20,453 nucleotides of DNA, taken from NCBI GenBank assembly GCA_937874315.1, contig CALNAE010000074.1, positions 1 to 20,453 on the forward strand, written 5' to 3'. Positions 7,915 through 14,552 of the stretch are shown here, piece by piece. The translations under genes and the position numbers were made by a program. How positions within the stretch are numbered: position 1 is the first letter of the stretch; the number at the start of each line of letters is the position of its first letter. Source of the stretch: an uncultured Bifidobacterium sp. GTDB lineage: Bacteria > Actinomycetota > Actinomycetes > Actinomycetales > Bifidobacteriaceae. The notes below the pieces were generated by a model. It was not told the origin of the DNA, did no database searches, and saw only the letters and a program-made list of their open reading frames with translations.

Positions 7915-7947
7915 GGTTCAGAGAAGGTTCAGAGAAGGCTCAGAGAA
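7915..7947. repeat. 11-bp tandem repeat, three copies, across the regulator stop codon
   Basis: GGTTCAGAGAA (7915-7925), GGTTCAGAGAA (7926-7936) and GGCTCAGAGAA (7937-7947) follow head to tail between the convergent alpha-galactosidase and ROK genes. The third copy contains the ROK stop codon (7940-7942) and encodes its last Leu codon. Unit length 11 is not a multiple of 3, so loss or gain of units changes only the 3' untranslated side. Confidence 0.85.
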
Positions 7948-9133
7948 GATAATGGGCGATCGCATTGGCTGCGGCCGCTTTCGCCCAATAGTCCCATGAA
8001 AAATCGAGAATGGTGAAGTCAACCTTCGAGGCACGGCTCGGACGCAATGAGTTGATGGCGCTGCGAATGGATTCGGTGTTGAGTCGGGCCAGGAACGACG
8101 ATTCGCCGTTGATGAACACCTGCTGTGGCATGGCGAAATTCTCGACGGTGGCAATCAGCGTGCCGAGTCTGAAACAGGTCGTATCGGCTAGAGATTGCGC
8201 CTGCGCCTTGCCGGCCCGGGCATCCGTGGCGAAGTCCTCAAAGCTCATCGCCTTGCCCATCGCGGCCGAATATTCTTCTGCCAGCGAGGCGTTGGTCAGG
8301 CATTGAGCGCAGCCGACATGACCGGCGAAACATCGCGGCCCATGGTTGTCCACAAGGGCGTGTCCGATCAAACCATAACTCTTGTCCGGATAGTCCACCG
8401 GCTCCCCCTGCTCGCTCAAGGCGTATCCGACTCCGGCGCCTATGGTGAGCAACGCGAATCGTGGTATTCCCACACCGGCGCCGAACCAGCTCTCGAACAG
8501 CAGCAGTGCATCCAGATCATTCGCGACGACTACGGGAATGGCGCATGCCTTCTGGAGCATCGCCGCCAGAGGCACGGTGTCATCCCAATGCAGGAAGGGA
8601 GCATAGGTGATATCGCGATCGTCGAACGGATGGCCACCGACGCTGACGCCGACCAGAGACGGTGATGGCTTGATATTGGCGGACAGCTCTTCGACGATGG
8701 CCGCAATCTGACGCACGACCGCGGCAGGGTCGGTCGAAGCCAGCGACTCATTGCGACATTCGCTGAGCTCTCGGCACAGTGCGTCTACGACGATGACGCT
8801 GAGCGCGGTCCCGTGCAGATTGACGCCGACGAATGAGCGCTGTTGCCCCCTAAGGCGCATGGAGGTGCGTGGCCTGCCACGGCGGTTCGTGCGATCCTTC
8901 GCGATGAATCCGAGCGGCAATGGTCCTTCATCATCATGATCGGTAGGAACCTCTTCGATCACCTTCGCATAGATGAGATCACTGGTGATTCGCGACAGCG
9001 CGCCCTGGGAGAGTCCGATGATCTGCGCGAGCGCCGTCCGGGATATCGGGCCGTACTGCGCCACCGCCTGAGCGACGCGATGGGTGAATTCGGATCCTTC
9101 AAACCAGTGATCCGGAGTGCTGGCAGTGCTCAT
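7940..9133 (-). CDS. ROK-family transcriptional regulator (397 aa)
   Basis: Probably the sugar-responsive repressor of the flanking genes, like the ROK regulators of raffinose loci in bifidobacteria. An N-terminal winged helix-turn-helix (about 15-75; GPISRTALAQIIGLSQGALS) is followed by a ROK sugar-kinase-like domain with NLHGTALSVIVVD, GVSVGGHP, VVANDLDALLLFE and GAGVGYAL. The zinc motif is unusual: the family consensus CxCGxxGCxE reads Cys268-Phe-Ala270-Gly-His-Val-Gly-Cys275-Ala-Gln277, with an extra Cys278. The ATG at 9133 follows AAGGGGAG by 2 nt. The gene is divergent from the binding-protein gene and convergent with the alpha-galactosidase. An AT-rich palindrome in the divergent region is the likely operator. 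The inducer is not known. Confidence 0.92.
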   Translation of the reverse strand: MSTASTPDHWFEGSEFTHRVAQAVAQYGPISRTALAQIIGLSQGALSRITSDLIYAKVIEEVPTDHDDEGPLPLGFIAKDRTNRRGRPRTSMRLRGQQRSFVGVNLHGTALSVIVVDALCRELSECRNESLASTDPAAVVRQIAAIVEELSANIKPSPSLVGVSVGGHPFDDRDITYAPFLHWDDTVPLAAMLQKACAIPVVVANDLDALLLFESWFGAGVGIPRFALLTIGAGVGYALSEQGEPVDYPDKSYGLIGHALVDNHGPRCFAGHVGCAQCLTNASLAEEYSAAMGKAMSFEDFATDARAGKAQAQSLADTTCFRLGTLIATVENFAMPQQVFINGESSFLARLNTESIRSAINSLRPSRASKVDFTILDFSWDYWAKAAAANAIAHYLL

Positions 9134-9162
9134 GGCTCCCCTTCGGTGATTTTCTTGCTTTC

Positions 9163-9168
9163 ATTATA
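9163..9168 (-). promoter_or_regulatory. -10 element candidate for the ROK gene
   Basis: Read leftward the hexamer is a perfect TATAAT, about 35 nt upstream of the ROK start codon. No good -35 hexamer is seen at 17 nt, where the sequence is GGCAAG. Its position next to the palindrome at 9170-9185 suggests autoregulation. Confidence 0.5.
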
Positions 9169-9169
9169 C

Positions 9170-9185
9170 AAATCATGAATTATTT
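9170..9185. promoter_or_regulatory. Candidate ROK operator: AT-rich imperfect palindrome
   Basis: AAATCATGAATTATTT pairs at six of eight positions around its centre. It is AT-rich within GC-rich DNA, as are NagC/Mlc-type ROK sites. It is flanked by an 8-nt direct repeat TTTCTTGC (9151-9158 and 9183-9190), one copy of which overlaps it. It lies between the divergent regulator and transporter genes. No second copy was found upstream of the alpha-galactosidase or the GH13 gene. Confidence 0.45.
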
Positions 9186-9280
9186 CTTGCCGCTGGCTGG
9201 CACCGGACCAGCAGTGGGAATAAAAGTGCCGACTGCGTATCGTTGGAGCCGTTTGAAGCTACGGCATGGCCGCCGTGGGG

Positions 9281-9304
9281 TGTGACACGGAATGTGACAC
9301 GGAA
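9281..9304. repeat. 12-bp tandem duplication upstream of the binding-protein gene
   Basis: TGTGACACGGAA is present twice without spacer, ending 9 nt before the Shine-Dalgarno sequence at 9314. On the opposite strand each copy begins TTCCGTG, a word also central to the repeats at 825-848. Confidence 0.85.
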
Positions 9305-9326
9305 TGTTGTGAGAAGGAGTCAAGAG

Positions 9327-10619
9327 ATGCAAGGAACGCAGCTGCGCCGGGTGTTGGCCTCGGAGCGCGACAGATGGAGAAGGGCGATTGCGGTCGTGTG
9401 CGCGCTCGCGCTTGGGCTCGGTCTCTCCGGGTGCTCGTCCACGGGCTCCCAGGTGGTGACGCTGGACTTCTTCCAGTTCAAATCGGAAGCGGCCGATCAG
9501 TTCAAATCCATGGCCGCCGAGTTTGAACGGGAGAATCCCGATATCCGGGTGAACATCAACAACTCGGCCAATGCACAGACCGATCTGCGCACCAGATTGG
9601 TCAAGAACCGGGTCCCGGACGTGCTCACGATCAACGGAGACATCAATTATGGGCAGTTTGCCGCCTCGGGGGTATTCCACGATTTCACGAGCGATCCGCT
9701 GGTGAAGAACCTCAACTCTGGCATGGTGAAGATCGCGAAGAATCTGGTGCAGACCACCGATCCACGGGCCAAGCGCTTGTACGGGCTGCCTTTCGCGGGC
9801 AACGCATCGGGGTATATCTATAACAAGGCGTTGTGGCGCAAGGCCGGATTGGACCCGAACAACCCTCCCAAGACTTGGTCCGCCTTCCTCGAGGTTCTTC
9901 AGACGTTTGAGCGCAAGGGCATTAATCCGGTGCAGGGCACGGTCGCGGACTCCTGGACCACGCAGGCCCCGCTTGCCTCTCTGGCGGGAACTCTGGTTCC
10001 CGAAAGCAAGTACACCGATCTGAAAACGGGGAAGGCCACGTTCAAGGAACTGTGGACGCAGGTGGCGACCAAGGAGGCGAAACTCTTCACATACTCGAAA
10101 AGCGATCTCGGCGTGACCTATCAGCAAGGAACGCAGAATTTCGCGAAGGGCGAGTCGGCGATCATCCCATTGGGAACGTATGCCATTCCGCAGATAACCC
10201 TGATCAACCCGCATATGGATCTCGGTTTTGCGCAGATGCCCGCCAGCGATGACGCATCCAAGCAGATACTCACGGCGGGAGATGACGTCATCCTCACGAT
10301 GGGAGCCAAAACAAAGCATCCCAAGGAGGCCATGCGGTTTATCAAGTTCCTGATGCAGGAGAAGCAGCTCAAGGCGTACGCCGATGCGCAGTCCGCCATC
10401 ACGCCTTCCCGGGAAACCTATTTTGGAAACAAAGCGCTGCAGGGGATTCGTCCGTTCTTCGTCAGTAACCGGCTTGCCGATTTCTGCGATCATTACATTC
10501 CGGCTTCCATCAACATCGGCGGATATCTGCAGACCCTGGTGACCACCGGCAATGTCAACCAATTCACGGCATCCATGCAGGGCGAGTGGGACAAGGTCCA
10601 GGCCAGGACGTTCGAGTAA
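9327..10619 (+). CDS. ABC transporter sugar-binding lipoprotein (430 aa)
   Basis: Captures oligosaccharide at the cell surface and hands it to the two permeases downstream. The N-terminus has positive charges (RDRWRR), a hydrophobic stretch and the lipobox LSGC with Cys36, so it is a lipid-anchored family 1 type solute-binding protein. The mature part shows the usual features: EFERENPDIRV near the start, PDVLTINGD, YGLPFAGNASGYIYNKALW in the hinge region and LGTYAIPQI later. By gene order it corresponds to the B. animalis subsp. lactis binding protein for alpha-1,6-linked glucosides and galactosides (raffinose, panose, isomaltooligosaccharides), so that specificity is inferred. The ATG at 9327 follows AAGGAG by 7 nt. 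It is the first gene of the rightward operon. Confidence 0.93.
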   Translation: MQGTQLRRVLASERDRWRRAIAVVCALALGLGLSGCSSTGSQVVTLDFFQFKSEAADQFKSMAAEFERENPDIRVNINNSANAQTDLRTRLVKNRVPDVLTINGDINYGQFAASGVFHDFTSDPLVKNLNSGMVKIAKNLVQTTDPRAKRLYGLPFAGNASGYIYNKALWRKAGLDPNNPPKTWSAFLEVLQTFERKGINPVQGTVADSWTTQAPLASLAGTLVPESKYTDLKTGKATFKELWTQVATKEAKLFTYSKSDLGVTYQQGTQNFAKGESAIIPLGTYAIPQITLINPHMDLGFAQMPASDDASKQILTAGDDVILTMGAKTKHPKEAMRFIKFLMQEKQLKAYADAQSAITPSRETYFGNKALQGIRPFFVSNRLADFCDHYIPASINIGGYLQTLVTTGNVNQFTASMQGEWDKVQARTFE

Positions 10620-10634
10620 GCGGAGGAGAAGCAA

Positions 10635-11576
10635 ATGTCATATACAACCATGGCGAATAGCGGCGCGCCGCAGCGCGAACCGCAGCCGAAGAAACGTAGG
10701 ATTTCCGCATTTTCCGATCGGAAGGTGGATCGTGCCTACTATTGGATGGCCGTTCCTGCGGCGGTCGTGTTTTCGATATTCCTATATGTCCCTTTCATTC
10801 AGGGCATCGCCTATTCCTTCACCAATTCGCAAGGTTACGGCAACTTCAAATGGATAGGCTTCAAAAACTATGTCGCGTTGTTCGGCGACAGCCGCGTCGG
10901 GCATGCGTATCTGTTTACGTTCTTCATTGCGGTTCTCATCACCGTGCTGATCAATGTCATCGCGATGTTTCTGGCCGTGGCGCTCAACGGTAGAATCGCC
11001 TTCAAAAACGGCTTCCGCGCGATCTACTTCATCCCCTATACGCTGGGCGTGCTGGTCATCGGCTACGTATTCAAATACATCTTCATGTCCCCGCTGCCTG
11101 CGCTGGGCAAGGCGCTCCATATCGGTTGGCTGTCGGATTCGCTGCTCACGAGTCAGCAGTATTCGTGGGTCCCGATCGTGTTCCTCGCGGTGTGGCAGGG
11201 CGTCGCCTATTCCGTGTTGATTTATCTGGCCGGCCTGCAGACGATCGACTCGGAGATCTACGAGGCCGCGGCCATCGACGGCGTGAACGCCTGGCAGAAT
11301 TTCTGGAAGATCACGTTCCCCCTGATCGGTCCGTTCTTCACCATCAATCTCGTCCTGTCCATGAAGAATGCTCTGGGAACCTTCGATCAGGTCGTCGCGT
11401 TGACGGACGGCGGGCCGGATTCCGCCACCGAGACCGTGACCTATCTCATCTGGAAGGGGGGATTGACCGGCGGCGAGTATGCCTATCAGACGGCGAATGC
11501 GGTGCTGTTCTTCGTCGTGCTGGCCGCCATCGCGTTCATCCAGCTCAAGTTCTTCGGCGACCGGGAAAAGGTCTGA
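10635..11576 (+). CDS. ABC sugar transporter permease, MalF-like (313 aa)
   Basis: Membrane subunit of the importer. A hydrophilic, basic N-terminal tail of about 35 residues is followed by six hydrophobic helices. The cytoplasmic EAA loop that docks the ATPase is clear: EAAAIDGVNAWQNFWKITFP at about residues 213-232. The pattern YFIPYTLGVLVIGYVFKYIF precedes it, as in the CUT1 family. The ATG at 10635 lies 15 nt after the binding-protein stop and follows GGAGGAG. It forms a heterodimer with the next gene product. No ATP-binding gene is present in the cluster, as is common in bifidobacterial CUT1 loci that share a common ATPase. Confidence 0.94.
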   Translation: MSYTTMANSGAPQREPQPKKRRISAFSDRKVDRAYYWMAVPAAVVFSIFLYVPFIQGIAYSFTNSQGYGNFKWIGFKNYVALFGDSRVGHAYLFTFFIAVLITVLINVIAMFLAVALNGRIAFKNGFRAIYFIPYTLGVLVIGYVFKYIFMSPLPALGKALHIGWLSDSLLTSQQYSWVPIVFLAVWQGVAYSVLIYLAGLQTIDSEIYEAAAIDGVNAWQNFWKITFPLIGPFFTINLVLSMKNALGTFDQVVALTDGGPDSATETVTYLIWKGGLTGGEYAYQTANAVLFFVVLAAIAFIQLKFFGDREKV

Positions 11577-11591
11577 GGAAAGGTATCTACC

Positions 11592-12467
11592 ATGACTACT
11601 GCAACTTCCACCATGCCGTCACACGACGCAACGACCGAGAGATATCGATATCGTAAGGACCATGCCGTCAATTGGTGGCTGACGGCCGTGATCGCCGTCT
11701 TCTCGCTGACCATCCTGGTTCCCCTGTATTTCACCGTCATCACGGCGTTGAAGACGCCTGCCGATGCGGGTTCCTTCAGCCTGCCGACGTCGTGGCAATG
11801 GCATAATTTCATTGATGCCGCGAATAAGGTGAATTATCCGAAGGCTGCGTTGAATTCGGCCATCATCACGGTGCTTGCGGTCGCGTTGACATTGCTGACG
11901 AATACCTTCGTGGCCTATGCTGTCGCCCGCAATATGGATAAGATTTTCTTCAGGCTGCTGTACTACTTCTTCATCGCCGCCATGTTCGTCCCGTTCCCGG
12001 TGGTGATGCTGCCGTTGGCTAAGGAGATGGGTTCTTGGCATCTGGACAATCAGGTCGGTCTGGTGTTGCTGTACGTGGTGCTGGGGTTGGGCACGAATCT
12101 CTTCATCGCCACAGGCTTTATCCGCTCTATCCCGATTTCGTTGGAGGAGGCGGCTCGCATCGATGGGGCGAGTACGTGGCGCATTTTCTGGAAGATCATT
12201 TTCCCGTTGATGGGGCCCATCAACGCCACCATCGCCATTCTGACGGCATTGTGGGCGTGGAACGACTTCCTCATGCCGCTTATCGTGCTTACCGATCAGA
12301 CGAATCAGACGATTCCGCTGGCGCAGTACGTGTTCAGTTCGCAGTTCGCCACGAATTATCCTATGGCGTTCTCGAGCTATCTCATGGCCATGGCTCCGAT
12401 TCTCATCGTCTATATCTTCGCGCAGAAGTGGATCGTCGGCGGCGTCATGCGCGGCGCCGTCAAATAG
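11592..12467 (+). CDS. ABC sugar transporter permease, MalG-like (291 aa)
   Basis: Second membrane subunit of the same importer. Six hydrophobic helices begin at about residue 28 after a polar tail. The EAA loop reads EEAARIDGASTWRIFWKIIF, and it is followed by NATIAILTALWAWNDFLMPL, typical of MalG-type subunits. The C-terminal KWIVGGVMRGAVK is also usual for the family. It starts 15 nt after the first permease with an AGGAAAGG ribosome site, so the three transporter genes form one transcript. The GH13 gene starts about 98 nt downstream and may be part of the same transcript or have its own promoter. Confidence 0.94.
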   Translation: MTTATSTMPSHDATTERYRYRKDHAVNWWLTAVIAVFSLTILVPLYFTVITALKTPADAGSFSLPTSWQWHNFIDAANKVNYPKAALNSAIITVLAVALTLLTNTFVAYAVARNMDKIFFRLLYYFFIAAMFVPFPVVMLPLAKEMGSWHLDNQVGLVLLYVVLGLGTNLFIATGFIRSIPISLEEAARIDGASTWRIFWKIIFPLMGPINATIAILTALWAWNDFLMPLIVLTDQTNQTIPLAQYVFSSQFATNYPMAFSSYLMAMAPILIVYIFAQKWIVGGVMRGAVK

Positions 12468-12565
12468 GCACGGCATTACATTGCGGTATTCGAATTTAAA
12501 GTGTGGCGCACGAAGCTCGCTATAGGAGCGGCCGCGTTCGCCGAGAAAGGGAACGGCACATCGCC

Positions 12566-14437
12566 ATGGTCACTTCGCAACGAGTAGCTATCGATAGTAG
12601 TATTCGCACCAATGGTGCAACACCCAACCCGTGGTGGGTCAACGCGGTGGTGTATCAGATCTATCCGCGCAGCTTCCAGGATTCCAACGGTGACGGTTTC
12701 GGCGATCTGCCGGGCATCGAGTCCCGGCTTGACTATCTGGCCGATCTGGGCGTGGACGTGCTGTGGCTCAGCCCCGTGTACCGCTCGCCGCAGGATGATA
12801 ACGGCTACGATATCTCCGACTATCGGGATGTCGATCCGATGTTCGGCACCCTCGAGGACATGGATCGGCTGATTCTGGCGGCTCATGAGCGTGGCATCAA
12901 GATCGTGATGGACCTGGTGGTCAACCACACCTCCGACGAGCACGCCTGGTTCCAGGCCTCGCGCGACCGCAACGACCCGCATGCCGACTGGTACTGGTGG
13001 CGTCAGGCTAGGCCCGGGTACACCCCCGGTGAGCCGGGAGCGGAGCCCAACCGCTGGGGATCATACTTCGGCGGCTCCGCCTGGCAGTATGACGCGCGGC
13101 GTGGCGAATACTATTTCCATCAGTTCTCGAAGAAACAGCCCGATCTGAACTGGGAGAATCCACAGGTGCGCCGTGCCGTCTATGCCATGATGAATTGGTG
13201 GATGGACCGTGGCATCGATGGTTTCCGGATGGACGTCATCGTGCTGATCTCTAAGTTCCTCGATGCTCAGGGACGACTGCCTGGTGAGGCGGGTTCCGAG
13301 CTTGCCGATGGGCCGGTGCTGGAAGATGGGTACAGCTCGCCGCAGCCATTCTGCGCGGACGGGCCGCGCCTCGACGAATATCTGCAGGAGATGCGGCAGG
13401 CCGTATTCGCCGGACGGCAGGGCTATCTCACCGTTGGCGAGGCGCCGGGGCTGAGCGATGCCCGCGACGCCGCGATCACCGACCCCGCTCATCGCGAACT
13501 CGATATGCTGTTCCTTTTCGATCACGTCGGGATCGATCAGCGTGGCGGTAAGTGGGATCCAGTTGCCTTCGAGCCGGCGAAGCTGCGCGAGGTCATGATG
13601 CGCCAGCAGGCGGCGGTACGTCAGGCGGGGTGGGCAAGCCTGTACCTTGACAACCATGATCAGCCGCGCATCGTTTCGCGTTGGGGGGATACGTCCAGCG
13701 AACTCATGCGTTCACGATCGGCGAAGGCGTTGGCGCTGATGCTGCACATGCATCGCGGAACCCCGTATATCTATCAAGGCGAGGAACTGGGCATGACGAA
13801 TGCCGGTTTTACGGAGTTGAGCCAGTACCGAGACCTGGAATCCATCAATATGTATCATCAGCTGGTCGATGAGGCCAAGGTGCAGACCAAGGAGTCCATG
13901 CTGCACGCCATCGCGCTGATGGGACGTGATAATGCCCGTACGCCGATGCAGTGGGACGGCTCGCGATTCGCGGGGTTCACCGCGCCCGATGCACCGAAGG
14001 AACCGTGGATCGGGGTCAATCCCAACCATGTGGATATCAACGCCGCGGCAGAATTCGATGATCCGGATTCCGTGTATGCGTTTTACAGGCGCTTGATCGC
14101 GTTACGCCATTCCTCCGCCGTGGTGGCCGCAGGGACATGGGATGCGATCGATACCTCGGATGAGGCGGTATACGCGTTCACTCGAACGCTTAAGCGACAA
14201 TCGAGCGGTCTCGCCCAGCTCATCGTGGTCGCGAATCTGACCTCGCGCACCGTGGACATCCCGGACCAGAGTCGGGCATTGCTGCGGCGGGCGGCGGGCG
14301 GCGGAGAGCATACGGCCAGCGGCGAACGAGAGTCCGCGGACATACTCATCAGCACGCTGAGCGATGCGCAGACCGACGCGTCGATTCATGACGGCATCCT
14401 GATGCCTTGGGAGGCTTTTGTCTGTCGACTTGGCTGA
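12566..14437 (+). CDS. Alpha-glucosidase / oligo-1,6-glucosidase, GH13 subfamily 31 type (623 aa)
   Basis: Cytoplasmic hydrolase (no signal peptide) removing glucose from non-reducing ends of isomaltooligosaccharides, panose or related sugars. The GH13 regions are complete: DLVVNHTSDEH, nucleophile Asp223 in GFRMDVI, acid/base Glu292 in TVGEAPG, and Asp365 in YLDNHDQPR. QPDLNW marks the oligo-1,6-glucosidase group. Val224 after the nucleophile is the residue associated with alpha-1,6 preference in that group, where maltases have Thr. The ATG at 12566 was chosen because it has AAAGGGAA upstream and the following NPWWVNAVVYQIYPRSF is where family members begin. A GTG at 12503 is in frame but would add a basic tail. 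Trehalose-6-phosphate hydrolase is a less likely alternative. Confidence 0.92.
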   Translation: MVTSQRVAIDSSIRTNGATPNPWWVNAVVYQIYPRSFQDSNGDGFGDLPGIESRLDYLADLGVDVLWLSPVYRSPQDDNGYDISDYRDVDPMFGTLEDMDRLILAAHERGIKIVMDLVVNHTSDEHAWFQASRDRNDPHADWYWWRQARPGYTPGEPGAEPNRWGSYFGGSAWQYDARRGEYYFHQFSKKQPDLNWENPQVRRAVYAMMNWWMDRGIDGFRMDVIVLISKFLDAQGRLPGEAGSELADGPVLEDGYSSPQPFCADGPRLDEYLQEMRQAVFAGRQGYLTVGEAPGLSDARDAAITDPAHRELDMLFLFDHVGIDQRGGKWDPVAFEPAKLREVMMRQQAAVRQAGWASLYLDNHDQPRIVSRWGDTSSELMRSRSAKALALMLHMHRGTPYIYQGEELGMTNAGFTELSQYRDLESINMYHQLVDEAKVQTKESMLHAIALMGRDNARTPMQWDGSRFAGFTAPDAPKEPWIGVNPNHVDINAAAEFDDPDSVYAFYRRLIALRHSSAVVAAGTWDAIDTSDEAVYAFTRTLKRQSSGLAQLIVVANLTSRTVDIPDQSRALLRRAAGGGEHTASGERESADILISTLSDAQTDASIHDGILMPWEAFVCRLG

Positions 14438-14457
14438 TCGGTGATGCGTTCCCGCTC

Positions 14458-14486
14458 TTCCCAGAGGCTGAAAAGTATGCTATAGA
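14458..14486 (+). promoter_or_regulatory. Candidate promoter for the trehalose gene
   Basis: TTCCCA (14458-14463), 17 nt, then TATAGA (14481-14486) matches four of six consensus bases at each hexamer with ideal spacing. It lies just after the GH13 stop and would give a leader of about 60 nt. Confidence 0.35.
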
Positions 14487-14503
14487 TGGGGAAGGCGCGG
14501 GTA

Positions 14504-14531
14504 GCATGGCGGGAAGCTCTCGGTTCCATGC
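14504..14531. promoter_or_regulatory. Inverted repeat in the leader of the trehalose gene
   Basis: GCATGG (14504-14509) and CCATGC (14526-14531) are perfect inverted copies with a 16-nt interval, and AA/TT pairs inside can extend the stem. It ends 12 nt before the ribosome site GAGGAA. It could be a repressor site downstream of the promoter or an RNA hairpin. Confidence 0.4.
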
Positions 14532-14552
14532 ATTCGTCGGAATGAGGAACGC

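Noticed and set aside
9180..10634. 484-codon open frame on the minus strand across the binding-protein gene
   Set aside because: It lies antisense to a gene with a lipobox, ribosome site and family motifs. Its product is rich in Arg, His and Gly without domain features, a shadow typical of GC-rich codon use.
11619..12476. 285-codon minus-strand frame across the second permease
   Set aside because: Same reason: the + strand encodes a clear permease with an EAA loop, and the antisense product is charged low-complexity sequence.
12503..12565. GTG start at 12503 for the GH13 enzyme
   Set aside because: Adds 21 basic residues not seen at the start of the family. The ATG at 12566 has an AAAGGGAA site.
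12566..14437. GH13 enzyme as a trehalose-6-phosphate hydrolase, given the trehalose gene next door
   Set aside because: QPDLNW, Val after the nucleophile, and the neighbouring alpha-1,6 importer favour oligo-1,6-glucosidase. A PTS system, usual with that hydrolase, is absent.
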